From NCBI GenBank assembly GCA_933228675.1, contig OW121743.1:113757781-113821780 (forward strand): a stretch of 64,000 bases of DNA. The letters are read 5' to 3'. Below the pieces are notes generated by a model. That model was not told where the DNA came from and made no database searches. It saw nothing but the letters and a program-made list of their open reading frames with translations. This document shows positions 48,174-60,689 of this stretch, piece by piece. Origin of the DNA: Stomorhina lunata (taxonomy: Eukaryota; Arthropoda; Insecta; Diptera; Rhiniidae). A program made the translations under genes and the position numbers. Every line of letters begins with the position of its first letter. The first letter of the stretch is position 1.

Positions 48174-49330
48174 AGAAAAATTTATATGTAAAATTTTAAT
48201 AGAAAATTTTCTATGTAAAATTTTAAAAGATTATTTGTAGTTTAAAATTTTTATAGAATATTTTTGAAGTGAAATTTTGAACAAAATTTTTTAAAGAAAA
48301 ATTGTTGATCTAATGTTAATTTTTCTCATAGAAAATTTTTAACTCACTAAAAATAATTAATTTAAAATTTTTCCTTCAAAAAGAATGACTATTCGCATTT
48401 GATCTCAAATCTGTTACATTTATTTATTAATGTAACAGACCAATTTATTGATAAAAAGCCAAAAATTGTTTTCATAATTACTTTTATAGAAATTTAAAAT
48501 GTGAAGTCATATTTATTTTTTACGTAATATAATATTTTTTTATGTAAAATTTGTTTACAAATATAATATTTTATTTGCTGTGAGATTCGTTTACTAAAAA
48601 TTTTCGATGCAAAATTAGTAACAAATCAAATAAAATTTTTGATGAAATTTTTTTTTACACAAAATTTCTATAGAAAATTTGCAGTTTAAAATTTGTATAG
48701 GTTATTTTTGAGTAAAATTTTTTTATAGAACATTTTTTTAATAAAATTTGAAATTTAATTTTTTTCATGAAATTTTTTATATAGAAATTGTTCAATAAAG
48801 ATCTTTTTATATAATTTTTTTTTTTTTTAAATTTTCGATATAAAATTTTTTTGACATACAATTTTTGATGTAAAATTTTAATAGAAAATTTTCTACATAA
48901 AATTTTAATAGAAAATTTTCTATCTAAAATTTTAAAAGATTATTTGCAGTTTAAAATTTATATAGAATATTTTTGAAGTGAAGTTTTGAACAAAATTAAA
49001 AAATAAAATTTTTTTGATCTAATGTTAATTTTTCTCATAGAAAATTTTTAACTCACTCAAAATAAATAACTTAAAATTTTTCGTAGAAAACTTTTTGATG
49101 TTAAATTTGTTCATTGATTATTTTTCAAGAAAAATTATTTCATAGAAAGTTATTGATGAAAATTTTATCTCAGAAAATTTTCTACGCAAAATTTTACTGC
49201 AAAAAAGATTTTACAAAATTTTTGTTATACAATTTTGTCATTGAAAATTTTCTTAGCTTAATTTTATCACAAAAAAACAAAATGTTTCAATATAAATGTT
49301 GTCATTTAAATAAAATTTCATTATAAAAGA
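48174..49330. repeat. Degenerate satellite-like AT sequence, right part with duplicated block
   Basis: Continues the 44550-46203 sequence, then repeats the 45770-46203 plus 48186-48365 block at about 48468-49070 without the 1.97 kb insert. The second copy reads AAATTTTAATAGAAAATTTT at 48898, marking the empty insertion site. 48386-48467 is the 75-80 bp segment shared with 16466-16545. Confidence 0.75.
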
Positions 49331-51855
49331 ATGTTTTTTTTTTACTTTTGTCATCATTTAAGTAAATCAATTTTTTATAAAAGTAACGTCCGCAACTGTG
49401 TATTTTCCTTTATGTAATTTAATATTTCATTTACAAAATTTAAAATCTGATTAATTGCAACAAATCAGTTTCCACAACTAGTTTGTAAGACAATATTTCA
49501 TTCCCTCATGAAAAAACCTATAAAGAAAATAATTTAAGGAAATATAAATTAAATTGAACTCAATTTTCCTAACTTTTTTAGCACAATTTTTCATCAACTT
49601 TATTAAATCAAAACCATTTAGTAAAGGAAACAAATAGCAAAAGCCTTGATGCAACAACATTCTTAAATAGTAATTTTTCAATTCAAAACACTTGGAAAAT
49701 AAGACACACACACCTAAAGATATGAAAACCTAAATTTAAACACTTGCACACACACATACTTACAAGTTTTTAAAGAAAAACCTAATCAACACTTAAATTT
49801 TTGCCAAAACAATTTTAATCATTTGATCCACAAAAACAACCACAAATAAACTCTTTTTTTGTGGAGAGAAAAACTTAAGAACAACACAAACATATGAAAT
49901 TTTTCAAGCACTTACACACAGATATTTTAACAAACTTTTAGGTATTTAGGCCTACATATCCGGTTTGGACAGAACCTTCGTCAGACATACATATAAGTAA
50001 AGTGCATTTGTATTTAATACTTTACTCTCTCGGCACTTGCACTTGTTTCAAAGTGATTTATCTTTTCTTTTTTACATGAAACAAAAATCCCCTGAAAAAA
50101 ATCTTGATAGAATTTTCAACACTTGTACAATGTTATTAAGCCACTTTGGGGGTGCCTGCATTAGACCCCAGACCAACCCACAAAGTTACCAACATTAGAC
50201 TCATGTTTCACAAGTCATGAAAATGCATTGCAAATAGGCTTGATTTCTTTTTTGCTTTCTTGTTGGCTCTTGTTGTTCCCTGTGTCCGGCTTTAAGTCCA
50301 AAATAATCAAGTTGCAAGAGCATAAATTACATTTCCTAAATTTTTGTTGTACTCCTTGCTTCCCTTTAACTTGTCTATGAAATAAAGGAAAGAAAACAGG
50401 AAATTGTATTTTCCTGATACTCTTTGGTATTCACACACATATATAACAAGGCACAGTGAAAACTGTTATATATGTGCAGGTGTATGTGTATGAAACGAGC
50501 CCTTTAGAGTATTTTTAGGAAAAATCCTAACGAAAAACAATTAAGGCCTAAAATTCTTAATTGTAGTACTCATTCAGATTTTTGGTCAACAAGACATGAT
50601 GGCAGAATAGACTGTTAGTGAAAAAAAAAAGAATCAAATGCAACAGAAATGTACATTCCAAAAATATATGAAATCTAAACATTATTGCAACTGACATGTC
50701 AGACATCTTTACATGCACATGTACACACACAACAAAAACTTCTAGGTGTATGAGTGTGTTCTGGTAGTTGTCATGACACTGGTGGGTGCTTAAAAATGTC
50801 ATCCTTAGGCCTCTTGCCACTTGTCTAACGATGGCCTGAGAACGAGCCTTAAAGTGAAGTAAAATGTTTGTCATTGTTGCCACAATGCAGTTTAAATGTG
50901 GCATCTAGACGCGACCACTGTTACTGGGTAGTAGCAACGACTACAAGTTGTTGCTGATGATGTCGTTGTCATCGTTCGTTCTCCTCATCGTACCACAACT
51001 GACAGAGTCACACAGAAACCTCGAAACTGACCAAAAGTATAGTTGATTTTGCCAATGTATTTCCCTACTTTAGTTTTCCCATATCTTCTCTTGCACTTTT
51101 CTGAAATTCGCAGTGACATGAAAGATGTTGAAGGGAGAAAAAACAAAAAAAAAATATTGGTGATAAATTTACCCACAAGTTTGCGTATGCTGCAATAACA
51201 ACACGTAAACATCATGCAACTATATTGAATCGCAGTTGTTGCAAGATTTAGACAGCGTTTTGAGACTACATCATTTTGACATAAAAACTAACATTGTCAC
51301 CATCAAGGTTATTACCACAAAAACCATTACCACCTTAGACCATCAGCACCACTAACATCGCCACTTTGTTGCTGAAATGGCAACTCCTCATAGTGGAAAA
51401 GATGCGTTTGTGGGAAAATGCGCTTGAAGGAGCTGTTTGTCAGTGGTTGAAAGGAATGAGTTCTTCGAACTTCTATTTTTTAGAAAGTAATTACTAAAGT
51501 AATACTTTCGGATTTTCATGGATTTAGGAAAATTTTATAATTAAGAATTTCAAGTCATTTGAGTTTTAGTCTAGTAACATTAGATACTTCTCAATTTTCA
51601 AAATAGATAGGAACACAAAAAATGAAGTACAATTATCAACCGATTTGAGAATTACTGATTTAAGATATTAAAAATTTGTTGCCTTCGTACGATAACATTC
51701 CAATATGAAATTTTGAATAACTCTAGGCAACACAATGGTGATATATATCTCCTAAACTAAGTTATAGAAGCAAAAAATCATTTAAATTTTATTTCAATCA
51801 ACTTCTAAAATAAGAAGACAAATATTTAGTATTTTTAGAAAAATTAGTAACAAAA
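49331..51855. other. Non-repetitive island, no gene seen
   Basis: Unique-looking sequence, somewhat less AT-rich than its surroundings (50730-51460), with CACACACA and GATGATGTCGTTGTC microsatellites. Open frames at 50557-50904 (-) and elsewhere lack recognisable domains. A candidate regulatory region by position only. Confidence 0.4.
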
Positions 51856-53720
51856 TTTGACACAATATTTTATCAAAAATTTTTCTATTGAAAATTTTTT
51901 GATCAACAATTTTTCTATAGAAAATATTTTATCAAAAATTTTTCTATAGAAAACTTTTTATCAAAAAATTTCTATAGACAATTTTTTATCAAAAATTTCT
52001 CTATAGAAAATTTTTTATCAAAAATTTCTCTATAGAAAATTTTTTATCAAAAATTTTTGTATAAAGAATTATTTTATCAAAGATTTTTCTATAAAAAATT
52101 TTTTTATCAAAAGTTTTTCTGCAGAAAATTTTTTTATCAAAAATTTTTCTATAGACAATTTTTTTTATCAAAAATTTTTCTATAGAAAATTTTTGGTTAG
52201 AACATTTTTTTATCAAATATATTTCTATAGAAAATTATTTTAAGAAAAATTGTTCTATAGAAAATTTTTTTACAAAATTTTTCTATAGAAAATTATTTTA
52301 AGAAAAATTGTTCTATAGAAAATTTTTTTATCAATAATTTTTCTACCGAAACTTTTTTTATAAAAATTTTTCTATAGAAAATTTTTTTATCAAAAATTTT
52401 TCTATAGAAAATTTTTTATCAAAAATTTTTCTATAGAAAATTTTTTTTATGAAAAATTTTTCTATAGAAATTTTTCTATCGAAAATGTTTCTATATAAAA
52501 ATTTTGTTATCAATAATTTTTCTAAAGAAATTTGTTTTAACAAAAAAATTTTTTTTGAAGATTTTTCAACAGAAAAATATTTCTATCCCAATTTTCTATA
52601 GAAAAATATTTTTATCGAAAATTTTTCTACAGAAAAATTTATTTATCGAAAATGTTTTTTTTTTTACAGAAAAATATTTTTGTCGAAAGTTTTTCGATAG
52701 AAAAATATTTTTACCAAAAATGTTTTTTTTTAGAAAACTAGAAAATATTTTATAAAAATTTTACTATAGAACTTTTCTACAGAAAATTTTTTTTATCAAA
52801 GTTTTTTTTTTTGAAAATTTTTCTACAGAAAAATATTTCTACCCAAAAATTTTCTATAGAAAAATATATTCATCGAAAACATTTCTATAAAAAAATATTT
52901 TTATTGAAGGCTTTTTTTTTCTATAGAAAAATATTTTTATCAAAAATTTTTCTCCAGAAAAATATTTTTGTCGAAAGTTTTTCTATAGAAAAATATTTTT
53001 ACCAAAGATTTTTTTTTAGAAAACTAGAAAATTTTACTATAGAATTTTTCTACAGAATACTTTTTTTATCAACATTTTTTTATCAAAGTTTTTTTTTTTT
53101 AAAATTTTCTGCAGAAAAATATTTCTATCCAAAAATTTTCTATAGAAAAATATATTTATCGAAAATTTTTCTATAGAAAAATATCTTTATTGAAAGTTTT
53201 TCTATAGAAAAATATTTTTATTGAAAATCTTTCTTTTCTATCGAAAGATTTTTGTCGAAAGTTTTTCTATAGAAAATATTTTTATCAACATTTTTTCTAT
53301 AGAAAATTTTTTATACAATATTTTTCTATACTAAACTTTTTTATCAAAAATTTTTTTATCAAAAATTTTTCTATAGAAAAATTTATTATCAAAACTTTTT
53401 TATAAAAAATGTTTCTAAACAAAATTTTTTTATCAAAAATTTTTCTCTAGAAATTTTTTTATGGAAAATTTTTCCATACAAAATTTTTTTATCAAAAATT
53501 TTTTTATAAAAAATTTTTTTATCAAAAATTTTTCTATAAAAAATTTTTTATACAAAGTTTTTCTATAAAAAATTGTTTATCAAAAATTTTTCTATAGAAA
53601 TATTTTTTATCAAAAATTTTTCTATAGAAAAATTTTTATCAAATTTTTTTAAAAAATTTTTCTATAGAAAAATTGTTTATCTAAATATTTCTATAAAAAA
53701 TTTTTTTATCAAAAAAAGTC
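51856..53720. repeat. Minisatellite array, ATCAAAAATTTTTCTATAGA type
   Basis: Units of about 28-32 bases: TTTTTCTATAGAAAA core plus TTTTTTATCAAAA linker, the same type as 19735-20095. The middle (52550-53240) shifts to a variant with TACAGAAAAATATTTTTATC-like linkers and a roughly 230-base internal duplication (AGAAAACTAGAAAAT near 52732 and 53018). Confidence 0.93.
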
Positions 53721-54241
53721 CTATCAAATTTTCCTATAAACGTCTGTAGAAAACTAAAAAATCTTCCCAAAATAACAGGGACAATATCCCTGAAATGCAT
53801 CCACTTCCAACCCACCAGATATTTATACATCCATGAAGAGAACAAGAAAGAAACAGCAACTGGAAAAAAAACCCTTAAACAAATGTGTAGATTGCAGTTT
53901 ACGGAAATGTTGTATTTAAGACCATAAGAAATACTACAATTACCATAATTTAATATGGCAATTTAAGGTTTTGAATCTGGCAACTGCATGCAATTGAGAC
54001 TCTACCCAGACATATACAGACAAACAGATAGTCATCATTGTCCTAGGAGATGCAATTGCAATTCATGTTGCATTGCACTGCATGTTGCCTTGTAATGGAA
54101 AATGTTGCAACTTGTTTTTGGTGAAAGAAAGAAATACAATTTTCGTAAGCAAGCAAAAAGAGTAGTCAGTCAAAACTCTATTGTTTAACTTAAATCTTTT
54201 GATTTTTCATTTTCTGAGGACAATTATGTTGCCTCTGACTT
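53721..54241. other. Non-repetitive sequence, no gene seen
   Basis: Unique-looking sequence with repeated TGCAATTGCAATTCATGTTG-like words near 54050-54100. Nothing assignable. Confidence 0.4.
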
Positions 54242-54245
54242 TTAA

Positions 54246-54833
54246 CCCTCTGCAGCTGACGTGTAGTCTACCAGACACCCAAAAATAAAAAAAAAGTTTT
54301 AACGCCGTTATTTTACAAGCATCGGCTCTGGTGTTCTCAGTACCTTTTTATTACATAATTATACACTTGCTAGTGTTACAAAAGAGGTTATGGTACAAGC
54401 ACGTGCTTGTTTATTTAAAAAAGTGTCTATTAGTCAACCACGTCAGCGTTCAACTTGGAATAGCTTTTAATTTAAAAACTGAATTTATTTTCTTTTATAT
54501 TGTTATGTTTTGTTTAAATGTTAATAAAAAACAAAAAAAAAAAAAAAAATTTGTCAAAAAATTAAACGAGTTTTTTTTTATTAATTTTTTTTGTAACATG
54601 TATATTTTTAGGTCAGTATTGAACGATATAAATAATTGCTGTATAACATGAATTGAATCATTGATTTTGAAAATTATAATAATTAGTAGTGACCTAAGTA
54701 TCTTACCTTTAATTATAGATAATATTACAATTCCTATAAAATAGAACTTGGAATGTATAAATATTTAAAATGGTGTCTACTGTTCTACCACGTCAGTCGA
54801 ATAGTGAAAAAATTTCACGTCAGTTGCAGAGGG
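54246..54833. mobile_element. piggyBac-type MITE
   Basis: 588 bp with ends CCCTCTGCAGCTGACGTG and CACGTCAGTTGCAGAGGG (one mismatch over 18), directly flanked by TTAA at 54242-54245 and 54834-54837, the signature target of piggyBac transposons. Subterminal copies of GTGTCTA..CCACGTCAG occur at 54423-54445 and 54774-54796. There is no transposase; the frame at 54331-54651 has no family similarity I recognise. It must rely on an element elsewhere. Confidence 0.88.
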
Positions 54834-54837
54834 TTAA

Positions 54838-56840
54838 TGCCGGAGATGATGTCGTTCGTTTGAGGTTTACGGCAAAGGCAAACAAACAGTTTTGGTTTCT
54901 TGTTTTTGTTGTTGATTTTTCCAGAGTGAATTTTTCTGGTAACCCATAATTATGTTTGAGGAGATTTTTTTTATCATGTTATTGTTGTTGTTGATGTTTA
55001 AGGCTTGTTTGTAGTGATTTGTAAATCGTTGGGAGTATGAAAAGTACTCGAGTTTAAAGGCTATATTTCAAAAGGAGTTTAAATTTAAAACTTAGTCAAT
55101 TGGGAGTTTAAAATAGAAAATTTTATGAAAATTTAACGGAGTTAGAGTTTGAATATCAAACCTTTAAGAATTTTTGTTTTGTACCAAAATTCAGCTTAAG
55201 TTTTTTCTTCACAAATTTTAATTTAAAATCGATTTTTTCTGCTTTTAAGCAATTTACACCCTTTTTTATAAATGCCACAACTTTTTAAATAAAGGTCAAA
55301 CATTTTAATAATATTTGAAATTCCTTTATGCCAGACTCTGATAAATAACCAAATATTACAACATTTTTTTTCTTTCTAAAATTTTATTTTACCAATTTAC
55401 TCACGATCCTTAGAGCTTACATGAACACATACAAACAAAGTAAAATCTAAATTGCTGAAGTATAAAAAATTAACAGCACATGTGGTATGTTTTACTATAC
55501 ATTTATGTCTGTAAAAAGAACAAATACCAAAAAAAAGTCCTTTAGAAAAAAAGCAACTTTAGACAGGAATAAATGGGGGAAACAAAAAAAGTTTTGCCCA
55601 CCAAAGTCCAATTAAAACTTAACTACATCACAAAAAAAAAAACTTGCTAACAATAAAAAAAGAACAATACTTTAACGAAAAACCTTAAAAAAAACTAAAA
55701 GCATTTCGGAAAAAAATCTTGCTCAAAAAAAAATATCGAAAATTTTGTTAAACCCTTAGAAAAATGCCAACATTGTAAATTGAAACCACTTCCGTTGAAA
55801 TGAAGCAACAGCTACAAAACAACCATTTGATCTAAGTCAAACAAAAGCAAAGCGCGATGTCCTTTTACATCAATCCTTATTCTAACTAACACCCCCCATA
55901 GAAGTCACAAAACCATGAATTTTGATTTAACAAAATACTTATTTTGTTAACTGCTGGTTATTACTACCCGACTAAAGAAGATAACTGCAAAAAGTATCAT
56001 TTTATAAACCTTAAAATCAAGGTGACAAACCGCGTTTTTTGGGCAGTTACTCCTACTCTATCATTTTTTTATCCTACTTTGCTGACGATTTATATTGGTA
56101 TTAAACGTTGTATTTTAATACTTTTAGCATTTAGCCATGTCATAGACAAGCTGTCGAACAAATAAAGTATTACTAGCACCTTTTTGAAGTTATATTGGCA
56201 TTATAGCTAGAAAAAAATGAGAAATTTAAATGAATACGAAAGGACAGACAGATGGATAGACGAAAGGATAGGTACAGAATATTGGATGAATGAAAAATTT
56301 CGATATTGCCTTTTTTATAAGAATTTTCTCGAATTCGAATAATTTTTATACTTTACAATAAATTACTATGTTTGTACGTTAAGCTATTCGCCAGTAATTT
56401 ATCTTTAACGATTAAATGTACGTACGATTATGGGCTGGACATTGTTAAATCGGCTCAGAAATATTTTGCGACACAAAATAAATACGAGTTATGATGTCTA
56501 TGCAAAATACCAAAAGAAAGCAAAGATTAATTCTGCTTACACACATATACGACTCACAACAAGACCACAAGAATACTTTTACGCTCCAAATTTTTTTCAA
56601 AGTCTCCTAAGCCATCAGACGGGAACACTCCACTGAGTTTTTTCATTTTGTTTTTTTCAGATTGTTTATGATAATATCAGCAAAATTAGTCAGCTTGGTG
56701 ATCAAAAAAGTGTACAAGAAGGCTCATAGACGCTTAGCAAGCGACTAGTTAGAAATTGCACAAAAAGTCTTGCAAAAAGTACGTAATGTTTTTTGGTGAT
56801 AAAAAATATGCCACAAAAAGACTCGTATCTCATTATTTGT
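54838..56840. other. Non-repetitive AT-rich island
   Basis: No gene recognised. Short frames at 55944-56165 and 56430-56636 have no recognisable domain and are not convincing. A-rich tracts at 55540-55760. Confidence 0.4.
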
Positions 56841-56965
56841 GATGTGGCTTAGTTGGTTAGCACGTCGACTACTAGGCATAACATATCATATTCAGCAGCC
56901 AAGGTTCCGATCCTCGGCCTCGGCAACACCAATATCTGTAATTATTAATGCAACTTCTTCACTGT
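56841..56965 (+). mobile_element. tRNA-derived SINE (SINE2), second copy
   Basis: GATGTGGCTTAGTTGGTTAG has a clear A box (TGGCTTAGTTGG), and GGTTCCGATCC about 55 bases on is a B box with one inserted base. Shares AGCACGTCGACT and the CAACACCAATATCTGTAAT tail with 33258-33400. Confidence 0.75.
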
Positions 56966-57370
56966 TCTAAAAATAGATATGACGTGTTTTAAAAATCTCT
57001 TTTTTTTAAATCTAGCAAAATGTGTGCAGTCATATTCTAATCAGAAAAACGAGTCACTAAAGACTATTTTTAAAGAGGCGTATACAAAATTCATTTTTAT
57101 CATTATCATTTTTATATTATTTATCATAAATGATCATTTTAATCGTATAGTGGTCAAAAATGAATCATATTTGATTAAAATTTAAAAAAAATGCTAACTG
57201 GGTGCTGCTATGGGAAATATGCATATGCATTGTGCCCTTTACTGGTCTAAACTGAATTAAACAAAGACAATCTTTGCCTTACTTCCCACACTTTGATAGT
57301 TTTTTTTTTTTTTTTGTCAATCCAGTTACATTTTTTAATCTTAAAGTATGTAGTTATATGGCTTATAATG

Positions 57371-58440
57371 CAAAAGGTACCTAATTGACAGAGTCTTTCT
57401 CGGAATTTTTTAACAAGCATTTCGAGGCAAATTTTAAACTTTTCATATATTTTATTTTAGAAAGTATATACTTGCAATACCCTTTTATATTTCATAAAAA
57501 TTCCATATGCATATTTGGTATAAGTACCATTTTATTAATCGATTGATATACACTTTTTGTTTTTAAGTTCATTTCTTCAAAAGTAAAACAATTACAACAA
57601 TTTTTTTCACACATTACTGGTTCTGCCCGTCCTTTTTTTTTCAAAAAGTACCAATAAAACGTCTTCTAAATTTTCAGCTGATCAAAACGCGGTTTAAATT
57701 TTGTTTCCATACTTACTACTTTAAAAGTTATAACGTTACCGATTTGTTTGCCTGGTTATCCCCTAATTTCAAAAAAGTTCCAGATGCATATTTGTTGCTT
57801 CTTTAGTACCATTATTAATCAATTGTTTCTAAGTTCATTTGTTCAAATATAAAAAAAGTACCAAAAATATTTTTCGCATATTGTAGGTTCTGCTCGGTCT
57901 TTCTTACAAAAAGTACCAATTCCTCGTCTTTTAATTCTTCAGCTGATCAAAACGGAATTTAAATTTTGTTTCCATACCTATTACATTAAAAGTTATAACG
58001 TTATTAATTTTTCCCCTTTTTTCCATATGCATATTTAGTACTTTTTTGTTATCAATTGAAATCGGTCCATTTTATTATTTCTATTCATAGTACTTTATGA
58101 GATGTTATGTTATAATTTGATACCATTTTGGCCCCTGAAATAAAAAAGTTTTTTTCACTTCTTGCAGTATAAAGATTTTTCTATATTCTTTGGTTCAAAA
58201 GATAAGTGTGGATTAAAAAAGTACCCAAAAACTATTTTCACTCTTTTTACGATTGATTCGGGGTATCTATCGGTCATAGTTTCATTGCTTGAAAAATGTA
58301 TTATAAATTTTGTTTCTATACCTATTACTTTAGGAGATATAACGTTTTCGATTTTGTCTTTTTACCCGTTTTTCCCACTTAGCGGCAAAATTTCCGCTAC
58401 AGAAGTAAGAAGGAATCTTTTTAACTAATAATTCCACAAA
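57371..58440 (-). mobile_element. E2-family repeat, third short copy
   Basis: Begins with AAGCATTTCGAGGCAAATTT TAAAC, matching the 14500 end, but lacks the 131 bp tandem units. It then has twice-repeated AGCTGATCAAAACG(C/G)G and TAC(T/A)TTAAAAGTTATAACGTTA segments (57677/57940), followed by the ..TAGGAGATATAACGTTTTCG end. Truncated before the TA terminus. Confidence 0.7.
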
Positions 58441-59830
58441 TTATGAAACTTGTGTTAAATTTAGAAATTTTATTTACGATTTTCACACCTAATTTTTAAA
58501 ACCAACGTATAATCTAAACGTAATAATCTAACGTTTGCAAAATGGCTACTAAAGAAGACTTAGGTGATAAATTAAAAAAAAAGTACCAAAAGAATACACA
58601 TGTTTAAAAAAGGACCAGGAAGAATTTTTCTGGTTCAGCGGAATATCCAGAAGTAACAGATCCAAATTCATTTGATTTGATTTTTATATCAAAGAAGAAT
58701 CATGTTTTTGTTGATGTAGTTTGGCTTTAAAGAGAGAAGTTGGCTACAGTTAACCGATGACAGTGATGAGCCTTGGGTACATTTTGTTAGTCGCATAAAC
58801 AACAGTTCAAAATCCCTAACAGCTAAAAGGTATTAAAAAATTTGATGATTAGTTTTTTACTTATCTACGCCATTTTGTTCCAGTGTTACAAAAATGTACC
58901 AAAATAGAAGTTCAATAGTTATGTTAAATATTTTTTAATAGCAAAAGAACCTACTATTTTTATCACTATTTGATAAGGTTTTAAAAATTATCAAAAAGGT
59001 ACCAGTTCTAAGCAAGTTTTTCCCCCAAAACGGCATTACTTTTTATCTCTGTTTGATATGGTTTCAAAAAGTTCCATTAAGGTAGACATATTTGAGAAGG
59101 GTATAATAAGTATATGCTGATGTATGTAAAGATATGTAGTTTTGAAACCCACCTATAAGATCCACTCAAAATCAATTTAGGAATTCGAAACATACATTTG
59201 TTTTAGTAGTAAGATCATCGCTTTTTGAATTCGGTTCATTATTTTGGGTATCTTCTAATGTATCTGGAAATATCAGTTTAGAAGTTATGTATATATATGG
59301 CTACCGACTTAATAAAAACAGCCGAATTTCAAAAATTCTCCACTTAGTTGAAATGAATGTTGAAAGCTTTATCGGGTTTAAAAGTTACACCTTCTACATT
59401 TTCATATTTATAACCTACATGGTAAGAAATTACTCTTTTCCCTAACCAATATTTGTATACAAATTTCACATCTTTTCCCCTTAAAAGTATTCAATATTAA
59501 GTGATGCTAGATGACATAAAAGCAAAGCAAAAACACTTGGCCGTTTACAGAAAAACAATATAAAAAAACTAAAGACTTATCTAAAAATTTTAAGGATTTA
59601 TGGTAAACAAACAAAATAGGTTTTATTTTTGTTTTGTTCAACTGCTCAAAATATTTAATGGAAATTGAAATTTTTTTGAAGCTAAAATTTATTTTTTGGG
59701 TAAAACTGTTGGCCAAAAGTCAAACCAACAAATGTGGCCAAAATTACTTTTTTTATTTGCAGGCAAACGGGACTTCAAATAAAAAGAAATTTTAGAAACA
59801 AAAGCAATTATTGAACAAACAAAAACTCTA
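58441..59830. other. AT-rich sequence upstream of the Runt exon, with small E1/E2 remnants
   Basis: GAAGGGTATAATAAGTATAT GCTGATGTATGTAA near 59096 is a scrap of the E1 start, and AAAGTACCAAAAG/GGTACCAG near 58580-59000 are E2-like. No coding sequence. If the acceptor at 59862 is used, this is intron. Confidence 0.5.
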
Positions 59831-59862
59831 ATCTATTTTTTCTAATTTCTTTTAATTTGCAG
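59831..59862 (+). promoter_or_regulatory. 3' splice site of the Runt-domain exon
   Basis: A pyrimidine-rich tract (TTTTTTCTAATTTCTTTTAA) leads into TTGCAG, ending at 59862. The sequence after it changes from AT-rich intron to a CA-rich leader. It implies at least one upstream non-coding exon. Confidence 0.6.
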
Positions 59863-60671
<809 letters not shown>

Positions 60672-60689
60672 TGAAAATTTGTTATGCAC

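Noticed and set aside
50557..50904. 115-codon minus-strand frame as a gene
   Set aside because: No recognisable domain, no splice context and a strongly composition-driven hydrophobic C-terminus.
52001..53176. Open frames giving KIFYRKIFDKK-like proteins in the satellite arrays
   Set aside because: They are three-frame readings of the TTTTTCTATAGAAAA repeat (also at 48655-48861, 25665-25865 and 12950-13177). Composition follows the DNA repeat, with no domain or start context.
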